Part shown: in pieces, positions 16,666 to 25,322 of the stretch
How positions within the stretch are numbered: the first letter of the stretch is position 1
How the letters are laid out: the number at the start of each line of letters is the position of its first letter
Source of the DNA: Burkholderiales bacterium
GTDB taxonomy: Bacteria; Pseudomonadota; Gammaproteobacteria; Burkholderiales; Burkholderiaceae_C
Direction: 5' to 3'
DNA: 64,000 bases
Assembly: GCA_016703325.1 (NCBI GenBank)
Contig: JADJCH010000003.1
Span: 124,001-188,000 of the forward strand
Position numbers and translations under genes: made by a program
The notes under the pieces: generated by a model
What the model was told of the DNA's origin: nothing
Databases searched by the model: none
Seen by the model: only the letters and a program-made list of their open reading frames with translations

Positions 16666-17044
16666 CCCCCCTGTCCTGCCGCAGGCGCCCCCTCAGGCCG
16701 GCCTGACGCTGATCGAGGTGCTGGTGGCACTGGCCATCGTGGCCGTCACGCTGGCCGCGGGCTTCAAGGCCACCGCCGCGCTCACCCGCAACAGCGAACG
16801 GTTGGGACACACCCTGGCGGCCCAGTGGTGTGCCGACAACCTGCTGACCAACCTGCGCCTGCAGCGCCAGTTCCCGCCGGTGGGGGACTCCGAGCAGAAC
16901 TGCGAGCAGCTGGGCCAGACCTACACCCTGCAGCTGGTGGTGCGGCCCACACCCAACCCCAACTTCCGCCGTGCGGACGTGCGCGCCGCCGATCCGGCCG
17001 GCCAGCCGGTGCTGCAGCTGTCCACCGTGCTGCCGCGCAACTGA
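16655..17044 (+). CDS. gspI: Type II secretion minor pseudopilin GspI
   Basis: About 129 aa. The cleavage motif AGLTLIEVLVALAIVAVTLAAG lies near residues 15-37. The body carries the GspI hallmark AQWCADNLLTNLRLQ and two cysteines. I place the start at ATG 16655; a TTG at 16619 would lengthen the leader by 12 residues. GspI nucleates the GspI-J-K tip complex of the pseudopilus. The gene overlaps gspH and is followed by gspJ after 17 bases. Confidence 0.92.
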   Translation: MCADPPVLPQAPPQAGLTLIEVLVALAIVAVTLAAGFKATAALTRNSERLGHTLAAQWCADNLLTNLRLQRQFPPVGDSEQNCEQLGQTYTLQLVVRPTPNPNFRRADVRAADPAGQPVLQLSTVLPRN

Positions 17045-17061
17045 ACTGCCACACCCATCCG

Positions 17062-17766
17062 ATGCCCGCCCGCCCGCCCCGCCGCCCCGCGGCTCCCCTG
17101 CGCCCCTGCGCCAGCGGCTTCACGCTGGTGGAGGTGCTGGTGGCGCTGTTCGTGCTGGCGGTGATGACCGGCATGGCCTGGCAGGGGCTGGACTCGGTGA
17201 TGCGCGGCCGCGAGGTCACCGCCGCCCACACCGACAGGCTGCTGCGGCTGCAGTCGGTGCTCACCCAGTGGGAGGCCGACCTGGCGCAGGCGGTGGACAC
17301 CCAGGCGGTGCCGGCGGTGAGTTTCGACGGCGCCAACCTGCGCATCACCCGGCTGCAGGGCGGCGAGGTGCGGCTGGTGGTGTGGAGCCTGCGGGGCGGC
17401 CAGCTGCTGCGCTGGGCCGCGGCGGCCACCCACGATGCGGAGTTGCTGCAGGAGGCCTGGATGCGCTCGCAGCAGCTGCTGGGCGATGAACCCGGCACGC
17501 TGGTGGCACTGCGGGGCGTGGCCGGCTGGCAGATGTACTTCTTCGACCTGAGCAGCAGCGCCTGGCGCAACGCCCAGTCCTCCGGCGACCTTCAGGACGG
17601 CGCAACACCCCCTCCACCCGCCGGCGGGGAGGGGCAGCGCCCGACCGGCAGCGCGCGGGAATCCATGCCCGACGGTGCCCGGCTGCTGCTCACCTTTGCA
17701 CCCGGCGTGGCCGATGCCGACGGCGCCGGCAGCGTCACCCGCGACGTGAGGCTGCTGCACCCATGA
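17062..17766 (+). CDS. gspJ: Type II secretion minor pseudopilin GspJ
   Basis: A 234-residue minor pseudopilin. The leader is Pro/Arg-rich and ends at SG-FTLVEVLVALFVLAVMTGMAW. Downstream are the GspJ features RLLRLQSVLTQWEADLAQ and a late YFFDLSSSAWRN segment, followed by a Pro/Gly-rich insert near residues 178-200. ATG 17062 gives a leader of normal length. The stop overlaps the gspK start by four bases. Confidence 0.92.
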   Translation: MPARPPRRPAAPLRPCASGFTLVEVLVALFVLAVMTGMAWQGLDSVMRGREVTAAHTDRLLRLQSVLTQWEADLAQAVDTQAVPAVSFDGANLRITRLQGGEVRLVVWSLRGGQLLRWAAAATHDAELLQEAWMRSQQLLGDEPGTLVALRGVAGWQMYFFDLSSSAWRNAQSSGDLQDGATPPPPAGGEGQRPTGSARESMPDGARLLLTFAPGVADADGAGSVTRDVRLLHP

Positions 17767-18788
17767 ACCGCCCTCCCCACACCCCCACTCCCCGCCGCGG
17801 CCAGCGCGGTGCCGCGCTGCTGATGGCGATGATCATCGTCAGCCTGGTGGCCACCCTGGCGGTGGGCATGGTCTGGCAGCAGTGGCAGGCGGTGCAGGTG
17901 GAGGCCGCCGAGCGCTCCCAGGCGCAGGCGCGCTGGATCCTCAACGGGGCGCTGGACTGGGCCCGCCTGATCCTGCGCGAGGACGCCCGCAGCGGCAAGG
18001 TGGACCACCTGGGGGAGCCCTGGGCGGTACCGCTCGCGCCGGCGCGGCTGTCCTCCTTCCTCGCCGCCGACCGGAACAACAACTCCGAGGTCGACGCCGG
18101 GCTGGACGCCTTCCTCTCCGGTTCGATCCGCGATGCCCAGGCCCGCTACAACCTGCGCAACCTGGTGCAGCAGGGCCAGATCCAGGCGGCCGAACTGCAG
18201 TCGCTGCAGCGCCTGTGCGAGATCCTCGGCCTGGCGCCCGCCGTGGCCGGACAGATCGCCGAAGGGCTGCGCCGCGCCCAGCCCGGCAACCAGGCGGAGG
18301 CCGGCAACAGCACATCGCAGCGGGTGCCCCTGCCCCCCAACGACGTCGGCCAGCTCACCTGGCTGGGGCTGGATGCGGCCACGGTGGAGCGGCTGGCCCC
18401 CCATGTGGCGCTGCTGCCGGAGCGCACCCCGGTCAACCTCAACACCGCCGGTCGGGAGGTTTTGGCCGCCGTGCTGCCCAAGGGCGACCTGGGCAGCGCG
18501 CAGCGGCTTATCGCCAGCCGGCAGCGCCAGCATTTCGAAAGCCTGGAGAAGGCCCAGAGCCTGCTTGGGGAAGATGCCGGCACCCTGGATGCCCAGCGAC
18601 TGGATGTGCGCACCCGCTACTTCGAGGTGGTCGGCCTGATGCAGCTGGAACAGCTGAGCGTGGCCCAGATGACCCTGCTGGAGCGCCGCGACCGCGAACT
18701 GCGGGTGCTGGGGGTGCGACGCCTGCCGGTGGATGGCGACACCCTGGCCGCCGGCCCCGGCCAAATTGCCAGATCACTGCAACAATGA
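17763..18788 (+). CDS. gspK: Type II secretion minor pseudopilin GspK
   Basis: A 341-residue protein, the large pseudopilin that caps the tip. The prepilin region reads RGAALLMAMIIVSLVATLAVGM, lacking the +5 Glu found in other pseudopilins, as is normal for GspK. The alpha domain includes ARWILNGALDWARLILRED, a calcium-binding segment NNNSEVDAGLDAF, and a helix-hairpin-helix-like VNLNTAGREVLAAVLP. It overlaps gspJ by four bases and is separated from gspL by 73 bases. Confidence 0.94.
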   Translation: MNRPPHTPTPRRGQRGAALLMAMIIVSLVATLAVGMVWQQWQAVQVEAAERSQAQARWILNGALDWARLILREDARSGKVDHLGEPWAVPLAPARLSSFLAADRNNNSEVDAGLDAFLSGSIRDAQARYNLRNLVQQGQIQAAELQSLQRLCEILGLAPAVAGQIAEGLRRAQPGNQAEAGNSTSQRVPLPPNDVGQLTWLGLDAATVERLAPHVALLPERTPVNLNTAGREVLAAVLPKGDLGSAQRLIASRQRQHFESLEKAQSLLGEDAGTLDAQRLDVRTRYFEVVGLMQLEQLSVAQMTLLERRDRELRVLGVRRLPVDGDTLAAGPGQIARSLQQ

Positions 18789-18861
18789 TGTGTAAGTCTT
18801 TGATTCGTGGGCTGTTGTTCCGGCCCCCACTTACAATCCTGCGGGTCTTGAAGCCCCATTC

Positions 18862-20157
18862 ATGAGCCTGCTCATCCTTCAATTGCCGCCCCGGGTGCGC
18901 CCCGCCGGACAGGATCGCCTGGTGGCGGCGTTGCCCGATGGCAGCACCGAGTACCCCTTCGTCCTCACCGGCAGCGACGGCAGCAGCATCGTGGCCGACG
19001 GCGAATGTGCCGCCGCCCTGCTGCCCCAGGCCACCAGCGTGGTGGCAGTGCTGGGAGAGCTGGAGCTGGCCTTTCACCCCTTGACCTGTCCCAAGGCGCC
19101 GGCAGCCCGCCTGCGTGCCGCGCTGGCCGGCCTGCTGGAGGAACGGCTGCTGGACGAGCCGGAGGCCCTGCACCTCGCGCTGGCACCGGAGAGTCGGGCC
19201 GGCAACGCCACCTGGGTGGCCGCCTGTGACCGCGGCTGGCTGGAGGCCCACCTGCAGGCCCTGGAGCGCCAGGGCATCGCGGTGGACCGGGTGGCGCCGA
19301 TCGCCTGCCCCACCGCCCCGGGCGAACGGGGCCAGCTGCATGTCCAGGCCCAGGCCCAGCGCCGGACGGCATCGGAAGGCGGCAGCAGCAGCCTGATGGG
19401 CGCCGGGGACCTGGACGAGGGCTGGATCACGTTCTGCCACGAGGGCGGCGTGGCCACCTGGCCGCTGTCCGGCAGCGCCGGCACCGCCCTGTGGCCTCAG
19501 CCGTTGCCCGAAGGCTGGAGATTGAGCGCCAGCCCTTCCAGCGCCGAGGCGGCCCAACGCCGTCTGGGCCAGACGGTGCAGATCCGCACCCAGGCCGAAC
19601 GGCTGCTGGCGGCCGCGCAGAACGGCTGGAACCTGCGCCAGTTCGACCTGGCCACCCGCCACCGCGGCGTGACCTGGCTGCGCGAGGCCTGGCTGCGGCT
19701 GCGGTCGCCGCAGTGGCGGCCGATCCGCTGGGGTCTCGCAGCCCTGGCGCTGGTGCAGGTGGTCGGGCTGAACGCCTGGGCCTGGCGCCAGCAGCAGGAC
19801 CTGCGCCAGCGCCGCGACGAGATGCTCAGCCTGCTGCGCAGCGCCCACCCCCAGGTGCGCGCGGTGCTCGACGCCCCGGTGCAGATGCGGCGGGAAACCG
19901 AGCTGCTGCGCGCCGGCGCCGGCCGCAGCGGCCCCACCGACCTGGAACCCATGCTGCGCAGCGCCGCCGCCGCCTGGCCGGAGAACCTGCCGGTGCAGGC
20001 CATCCGCTACGAGAATCAACAGCTGTCGCTGGCCGCGCCGGGACTGGGTGCGCCCCAGGCCGATGCGCTGCGCCAACGACTCGCACCGGCCGGTTGGCAG
20101 GTGGAGGGCAGCGATGGCCGCATCACCCTGAAACGCCGAGAGAGCGGCCCCAAATGA
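18862..20157 (+). CDS. gspL: Type II secretion protein GspL
   Basis: A 431-residue bitopic protein with an actin-like cytoplasmic domain that holds the ATPase GspE at the membrane. The N-terminal part (MSLLILQLPPRVRP) and the loosely conserved ASKHA-like fold run to about residue 285. One membrane helix (IRWGLAALALVQVVGLNAWAW) lies near 289-309, and a short periplasmic ferredoxin-like domain ends the protein. The stop overlaps the gspM ATG by four bases. Sequence conservation is low, as usual for GspL; position in the cluster supports the call. Confidence 0.9.
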   Translation: MSLLILQLPPRVRPAGQDRLVAALPDGSTEYPFVLTGSDGSSIVADGECAAALLPQATSVVAVLGELELAFHPLTCPKAPAARLRAALAGLLEERLLDEPEALHLALAPESRAGNATWVAACDRGWLEAHLQALERQGIAVDRVAPIACPTAPGERGQLHVQAQAQRRTASEGGSSSLMGAGDLDEGWITFCHEGGVATWPLSGSAGTALWPQPLPEGWRLSASPSSAEAAQRRLGQTVQIRTQAERLLAAAQNGWNLRQFDLATRHRGVTWLREAWLRLRSPQWRPIRWGLAALALVQVVGLNAWAWRQQQDLRQRRDEMLSLLRSAHPQVRAVLDAPVQMRRETELLRAGAGRSGPTDLEPMLRSAAAAWPENLPVQAIRYENQQLSLAAPGLGAPQADALRQRLAPAGWQVEGSDGRITLKRRESGPK

Positions 20158-20672
20158 GCCCCAACCCCAATCGCGGCGGCCCGCAGGCCCTGATGGAACT
20201 GAAGCAGCATTTGCGCGCGCGCTGGCAGGCACTGGCGTCGCGGGAGCGGCGCGCGGTGGGCACGGCAGCACTGGCCCTGTTTTTGCTGGGCCTGTGGTTC
20301 GTGGCCCTGCGCCCGGCCTGGCAGGTGCTGCGCGACGCCCCCGCACAGCGCGCAGCGCTGGATGCCCAGCTCACCGAAATGCGCAGTCTGGCCGCCGAGG
20401 CCCGGGACCTGCGCGCCCAACCACCGGTGGCGCCCGACCTGGCCGAAGCCGCGATCAAGGCCGCCACCACCCGGCTGGGCTCCACCGCGCGACTGACCCT
20501 GAGCGGTGACCGCGCCACCGTGTCCTTCCAGCAGGTCGATCCGCAGGCCCTGGCCGACTGGCTGGGGGAGGTGCGCCAGGCCGGCCGTGCACGGGTGGTG
20601 GAAGCCCAGCTCAACCGCTCCGGCAGCGGCTACAACGGCAACGCGGTGCTGACGCTGCCGCGCGCCCTGTGA
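20154..20672 (+). CDS. gspM: Type II secretion protein GspM
   Basis: A 172-residue protein with a cytoplasmic N-terminus rich in Arg, one membrane helix (AALALFLLGLWFVALRPAW) near residues 42-60, and a periplasmic coiled coil followed by a small ferredoxin-like domain. GspM partners GspL in the inner-membrane platform. The ATG at 20154 overlaps the gspL stop, and the stop overlaps a GTG that could start gspN. The length is normal for the family. Confidence 0.9.
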   Translation: MSPNPNRGGPQALMELKQHLRARWQALASRERRAVGTAALALFLLGLWFVALRPAWQVLRDAPAQRAALDAQLTEMRSLAAEARDLRAQPPVAPDLAEAAIKAATTRLGSTARLTLSGDRATVSFQQVDPQALADWLGEVRQAGRARVVEAQLNRSGSGYNGNAVLTLPRAL

Positions 20673-20686
20673 GTTCGAGTTCACCC

Positions 20687-21646
20687 ATGCCCTTCTTCCA
20701 CCGGCCCCTGAAACGCTCACCGCGCCCCCGCCCGGAAGGTGCGACGAAGCTGTGGAACCGCATGTCCAGCAGCCTGCTGGTGCTGCCCGGCCGCTCCGGC
20801 AACGACCACCGTGAAGCCCAGGCTCGACGGGTGCGGCGCTGGGCGGTGAGTGGCGCCGTCTGCGGCAGCCTGGTGGCCGCAGTGGTCTGGGCGCCGGCGC
20901 AGTGGCTGGCGGCCGCGGTGGCCTCGGCCAGCGAGGGCCGCTTCCAGCTCGCCGATGCCCAGGGCAGCCTCTGGTCCGGCGATGCGGTGCTGCTGCTCAC
21001 CGCCGGCCCGGGTGCGCGGGAAGCCAGCGCCCTGCCCGGCCGCCTGGGCTGGCGCATCGCGCCCACCGGGGCCGGCCTGAAGGTGGTGCTGCAGCACGCC
21101 TGCTGCCTGAACGGCGAGGTCGGCTTGACACTGTCGGTCGGCCTGGGCCGTTGGAGCGCCCGGCTCGATCCGGCCCAGCCCAACCCCGGGGCGGCCGACG
21201 CTGCCGCAGCCGCTGCGTGGATCGGGCAATGGCCGGCGGCCTTGCTGATGGGCCTGGGCACGCCCTGGAACACCTTGCAGCCCGGCGGGCTGCTGCGCCT
21301 GTCCGGCCAGAACCTCAGTGTGGAAGGCGCGCGCGGCCGACTGGCCCTGAACGGGCAGGTGGACGTGGAGCTGCAAGGCTTCTCCTCCCGGCTGTCCACC
21401 CTGCCGCTGCTGGGCAGCTACCGCCTGTCGATCACCGGTGAACCCGACCGCCCGGGCAGCGCCCGCGTGGCCCTGTCCACCCTGGAAGGGGCCTTGCAGC
21501 TGCAGGGCAGTGGCAGCATCGGCCCGTCCGGACTGCGCCTGCGTGGTGAAGCCACGGCGCGCGAGGCCGACCAGCCGGCGCTGAACAACCTGCTCAACAT
21601 CATCGGCCGGCGCGACGGTGCCCGGTCCCTGCTCTCGATCGGATGA
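20687..21646 (+). CDS. gspN: Type II secretion protein GspN
   Basis: A 319-residue protein with one N-terminal membrane helix (AVSGAVCGSLVAAVVWAPAQWL) near residues 50-72 and a long beta-rich periplasmic part. GspN is a non-universal component found in Burkholderiales, Xanthomonas and Klebsiella type clusters, with an uncertain but probably accessory role. The GSLWSGDAVL segment is typical of the family. ATG 20687 is preferred; a GTG at 20669 overlapping the gspM stop would add six residues. The stop overlaps the gspD ATG by four bases. Confidence 0.9.
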   Translation: MPFFHRPLKRSPRPRPEGATKLWNRMSSSLLVLPGRSGNDHREAQARRVRRWAVSGAVCGSLVAAVVWAPAQWLAAAVASASEGRFQLADAQGSLWSGDAVLLLTAGPGAREASALPGRLGWRIAPTGAGLKVVLQHACCLNGEVGLTLSVGLGRWSARLDPAQPNPGAADAAAAAAWIGQWPAALLMGLGTPWNTLQPGGLLRLSGQNLSVEGARGRLALNGQVDVELQGFSSRLSTLPLLGSYRLSITGEPDRPGSARVALSTLEGALQLQGSGSIGPSGLRLRGEATAREADQPALNNLLNIIGRRDGARSLLSIG

Positions 21647-23886
21647 CCATGACTCTGCGCCCACGCTGGCCGGCCGCAGGCCTGACGATTGCCCTCGCCC
21701 TGGGATCGCTCCCGCCGGTGCCGGCACTGGCTCAGGCCCAGACCCCAGCAAAAAAGGGCCCCGCCGCCCGCCCCCGCGCCGAATCCACGGTGACGCTGAA
21801 CTTCGTCAATGCCGAGATCGACGCGGTGTCGCGCGCCATGTCGGCCATCGTCAGCCGGCAGATCGTGGTGGATCCCCGCGTCAAGGGCACGATCACGTTG
21901 TACAGCGAGCAGCCGCTCACCACCCGCGAGGCCTTCCTCAACTACCTGTCCGGCCTGCGCGGGCTGGGTTTTGCGGTGGTGGAGGTCGCCGGCCTGCTCA
22001 AGGTGGTGCCGGAAGCCGAGGCCAAACTGCAGACCGGTGCGGTGTCGGTGGGCGAGGTGGTGCGCAAGGGTGACCAGATCCTCACCCAGGTGTTCCGCCT
22101 GCAGCATGAAAACGTCAACAGCCTGGTCACGGTGCTGCGCCCGCTGATCACACCCAACAACACCATCAACGCCAACCCGGGCAACAACAGCCTGGTGATC
22201 ACCGACTACGCCGACAACCTGCAGCGCATTGCCAAGATCATCGCCGCGCTGGATGTGCCGGCGGCCACCGACGTGGAGGTGATCCCGCTGAAGCACGCGG
22301 TGGCCTCGGACATGGCGCAGATGGTGCAGCGTTTTGCCGACAGCAGCGCTGCCGCTGCGCCGGCAGGTGCCGCGGGCTCCTCCGGCGCCGTCTCGGTGGT
22401 GGCCGATCCACGCACCAACGCGCTGCTGGTGCGTGCCCCCAACGGCGCCCGGCTGGCGCAGGTGCGCGCGGTGATCGACAAGCTCGACCGCCCGGCCACC
22501 GGCGCCTCGCCCAGCGGCAACATCTACGTGGTCTACCTGAAGAACGCCGACGCCACCCGGCTGGCCCAGGTGCTGCGGGCCGCCTACAGCGCTGCGGCCA
22601 CTCCGGCAGGCGCCGGAGGGACGGGCGGCGCAGGCGCGGTCGGGGGAATGGCCGGCGGAGTCGGCAGCCCGGCTGCCACGACAGCCCCCCAGGCAGCGGG
22701 CACGACCGCCGGCGGCATGTCCAGCCAGGCCACCGCACCGGTGACCGCCTCGGCCGGGCCCTCCACCGGCGGCTTCATCCAGGCCGACCCGGCCACCAAC
22801 TCGCTGATCATCAGCGCCCCGGAGCCGGTGTACCGCCAGCTGCGTGCGGTGATCGACCAGCTCGACACCCGGCGCGCGCAGGTCTATGTCGAGTCGATGA
22901 TCGTCAAGATGGACGCCCAGCAGGCCGCCGAGTTCGGCTTCCAGTGGCAGGGGCTGCTGGGCCAGAAGGGCGACAAGTACGGTGTGGTGGCCGGCACCAA
23001 CTTCGGCTCCGGCGGCAACAACATCATCAGCCTGTCCACCCAGTCGGTCACCGGCACCCTCACCGTACCGGGTGCGGGGCTGAACGTCGGCCTGCTCAAG
23101 GCCATCAACGGCGTCTACACCCTGGGGGCGCTGGCCCGCTTCCTGGAAACCAACACCGGCGCCAATGTGCTGTCCACGCCCAACCTGGTGGCGCTGGACA
23201 ACGAGGAAGCCAAGATCGTGATCGGCCAGAACGTGCCCTTCATCACCGGTTCGTTCACCAACACCGGCAGCGGCAACGGCAGCACCAACCCCTTCCAGAC
23301 GGTGGAGCGCAAGGATGTGGGCCTGACGCTGCGCCTGAAGCCGCAGGTGGGCGAAAACGGCACCGTGCGCATGGCCATCTACCAGGAGAACTCGTCGGTG
23401 GTGGAGAGCACCGTCACCAACAGTGCCGGCCCGCGCACCGACAAGAGCGCCATCGAAACCACGGTGGTGGTGGACGACGGCCAGATCATGGTGCTGGGCG
23501 GCCTGCTCAAGGACGAATACGCCGACGGTGAGGACCGCGTGCCCGGCCTGGCCAGCATCCCGCTGATCGGCAACCTGTTCCGCTCCGAATCCCGCAAGCG
23601 CATCAAGACCAACCTGCTGGTGTTCCTGCGCCCGGTGGTGATGCGCACCCAGGCGGATGCCAGCGCGTTGACGCTGGACCGCTATGAGGCCATCCGCGCG
23701 CTGCAGCAGGGTTCGCAGCCCCGACCTTCCTCGGTGATGGACATCAACGAGTCCCCCGTGCTGCCGGAGGCGGGCCGCACGGTACCGTCATCGCCTGCCC
23801 GCGCTGCCGAGCCGACGCGCCCGGGTACGGCACCGATTCCGGCTTCCGAGGTCGAGGGCAGCCTGCCGACCCCGCCGCAGCGCTGA
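21643..23886 (+). CDS. gspD: Type II secretion outer-membrane secretin GspD
   Basis: A 747-residue secretin. A signal peptide ends near ALAQAQ. The N0 domain (VTLNFVNAEIDAVSRAMSAI) and three N domains follow, each with the NNSLVITDYADNLQRI type motif. The C-terminal secretin domain includes VLSTPNLVALDNEEAKIVIGQNVPF and ends with VPGLASIPLIGNLFRSESRK. Between N2 and N3 is an insert of about 60 residues made almost only of Gly, Ala, Thr and Pro (roughly residues 320-385). The C-terminal 75 residues are Pro-rich and may bind a pilotin. It overlaps gspN by four bases. Confidence 0.97.
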   Translation: MTMTLRPRWPAAGLTIALALGSLPPVPALAQAQTPAKKGPAARPRAESTVTLNFVNAEIDAVSRAMSAIVSRQIVVDPRVKGTITLYSEQPLTTREAFLNYLSGLRGLGFAVVEVAGLLKVVPEAEAKLQTGAVSVGEVVRKGDQILTQVFRLQHENVNSLVTVLRPLITPNNTINANPGNNSLVITDYADNLQRIAKIIAALDVPAATDVEVIPLKHAVASDMAQMVQRFADSSAAAAPAGAAGSSGAVSVVADPRTNALLVRAPNGARLAQVRAVIDKLDRPATGASPSGNIYVVYLKNADATRLAQVLRAAYSAAATPAGAGGTGGAGAVGGMAGGVGSPAATTAPQAAGTTAGGMSSQATAPVTASAGPSTGGFIQADPATNSLIISAPEPVYRQLRAVIDQLDTRRAQVYVESMIVKMDAQQAAEFGFQWQGLLGQKGDKYGVVAGTNFGSGGNNIISLSTQSVTGTLTVPGAGLNVGLLKAINGVYTLGALARFLETNTGANVLSTPNLVALDNEEAKIVIGQNVPFITGSFTNTGSGNGSTNPFQTVERKDVGLTLRLKPQVGENGTVRMAIYQENSSVVESTVTNSAGPRTDKSAIETTVVVDDGQIMVLGGLLKDEYADGEDRVPGLASIPLIGNLFRSESRKRIKTNLLVFLRPVVMRTQADASALTLDRYEAIRALQQGSQPRPSSVMDINESPVLPEAGRTVPSSPARAAEPTRPGTAPIPASEVEGSLPTPPQR

Positions 23887-23900
23887 ACAGGGGAACTGCG

Positions 23901-25319
23901 GTGCGCCATCCCCTGCCTTATGCCTTCGCCAAGGCCCAGCAGATGCTGCTGGAAGACGACGGCGACCGCCTGGTGCTCTGGCTGGACCCGGCCAGCCTCT
24001 CGCTGCCGGCACTGGCCGAGGTGCAGCGCCTGCACGGCGTCGACGCGGTGGAGCGCGAGACCCCGGAGCGCCTGGCCCAGCGCATCGCCCAGGCCTATGC
24101 GGGTGGCGAATCCAGTGCGGCCGCCGTGGTCGGCGAGGTCGAGAGTGCGGTGGACCTGAGCCGCATGATGCAGGACCTGCCGGCGGTGGAGGACCTGCTG
24201 GAGGCCGCCAACGACGCCCCCATCATCCGCATGCTCAACGCCCTGCTGACCCAGGCGGCCAAGGACGGCGCGAGCGACATCCACATCGAGCCCTACGAGC
24301 GCAGCTCGGCGGTGCGCTTCCGTGTCGATGGCACCCTGCGCGAGGTGGTGCAGCCCAACAAGGCGCTGCATGCCGCGCTGATCAGCCGGCTGAAGATCAT
24401 GGCCGAGCTGGACATCGCCGAAAAGCGCCTGCCGCAGGACGGCCGCATCAGCCTGCGCATCGGCGGGCGCGCCATCGACGTGCGCGTCTCAACCCTGCCC
24501 GGTGTGCACGGCGAACGTGCCGTGCTGCGCCTGCTGGACAAGGGGGAGGCCAAGTTCACCCTCGAGGGCCTGGGCATGGGCGGCGACACGCTGCGGCGCT
24601 TCGATCGCCTGCTGCAGCAGCCGCACGGCATCGTGCTGGTCACCGGCCCCACCGGCTCGGGCAAGACCACCACGCTGTACGCCGGGCTGGGGCGCATCGA
24701 CACCTCCACCACCAACGTGCTGACGGTGGAGGACCCGGTGGAGTACGAACTGGCCGGCATCGGCCAGACCCAGGTCAACGCCCGCATCGACCTGACCTTC
24801 GCCAAGGCCCTGCGCGCCATCCTGCGCCAGGACCCGGACGTGATCATGATCGGCGAGATCCGCGACCACGAGACCGCGCAGATCGCCGTGCAGGCCTCCC
24901 TCACCGGCCACCTGGTGCTGGCCACGCTGCACACCAACGATGCGCCGAGCGCGGTGACCCGGCTGATCGACATGGGGATCGAGCCCTTCCTGCTCAGCTC
25001 CAGCCTGCTGGGCGTACTGGCGCAGCGGCTGGTGCGCTGCCTGTGCCCGAAGTGCAAGCGCCAGGACGAGTCCGGGCGTTGGCGTGCCATCGGATGCGAC
25101 CACTGCGGCCACACCGGCTACAAGGGCCGCACCGGCATCTACGAGCTGATGGTGGCCGACGAGGCCCTGCGTGCCCTGGTGCACAGCCGTGCGGCGGAGG
25201 CCGAACTCTCTGCCGCCGCCCAGCGTGGCGGCATGCGCAGCATGCGCGAGGACGGCGAACGGCTGGTGGCCACCGGCAGCACGTCGGTCGAGGAACTGCT
25301 GCGCGTCACTCGAGAATGA
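23901..25319 (+). CDS. gspE: Type II secretion ATPase GspE
   Basis: A 472-residue hexameric ATPase driving pseudopilus assembly. The N1E-like domain is short. The catalytic domain has Walker A GPTGSGKT (Lys255), an Asp box EDPVEYEL, Walker B DPDVIMIGEIRD and the His box LATLHTND. A zinc-binding loop with four cysteines (CLCPKC and CDHC) lies near residues 380-405, as in GspE and PilB. The start is GTG, 14 bases after gspD. The protein is intact. Confidence 0.97.
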   Translation: MRHPLPYAFAKAQQMLLEDDGDRLVLWLDPASLSLPALAEVQRLHGVDAVERETPERLAQRIAQAYAGGESSAAAVVGEVESAVDLSRMMQDLPAVEDLLEAANDAPIIRMLNALLTQAAKDGASDIHIEPYERSSAVRFRVDGTLREVVQPNKALHAALISRLKIMAELDIAEKRLPQDGRISLRIGGRAIDVRVSTLPGVHGERAVLRLLDKGEAKFTLEGLGMGGDTLRRFDRLLQQPHGIVLVTGPTGSGKTTTLYAGLGRIDTSTTNVLTVEDPVEYELAGIGQTQVNARIDLTFAKALRAILRQDPDVIMIGEIRDHETAQIAVQASLTGHLVLATLHTNDAPSAVTRLIDMGIEPFLLSSSLLGVLAQRLVRCLCPKCKRQDESGRWRAIGCDHCGHTGYKGRTGIYELMVADEALRALVHSRAAEAELSAAAQRGGMRSMREDGERLVATGSTSVEELLRVTRE

Positions 25320-25322
25320 GGC

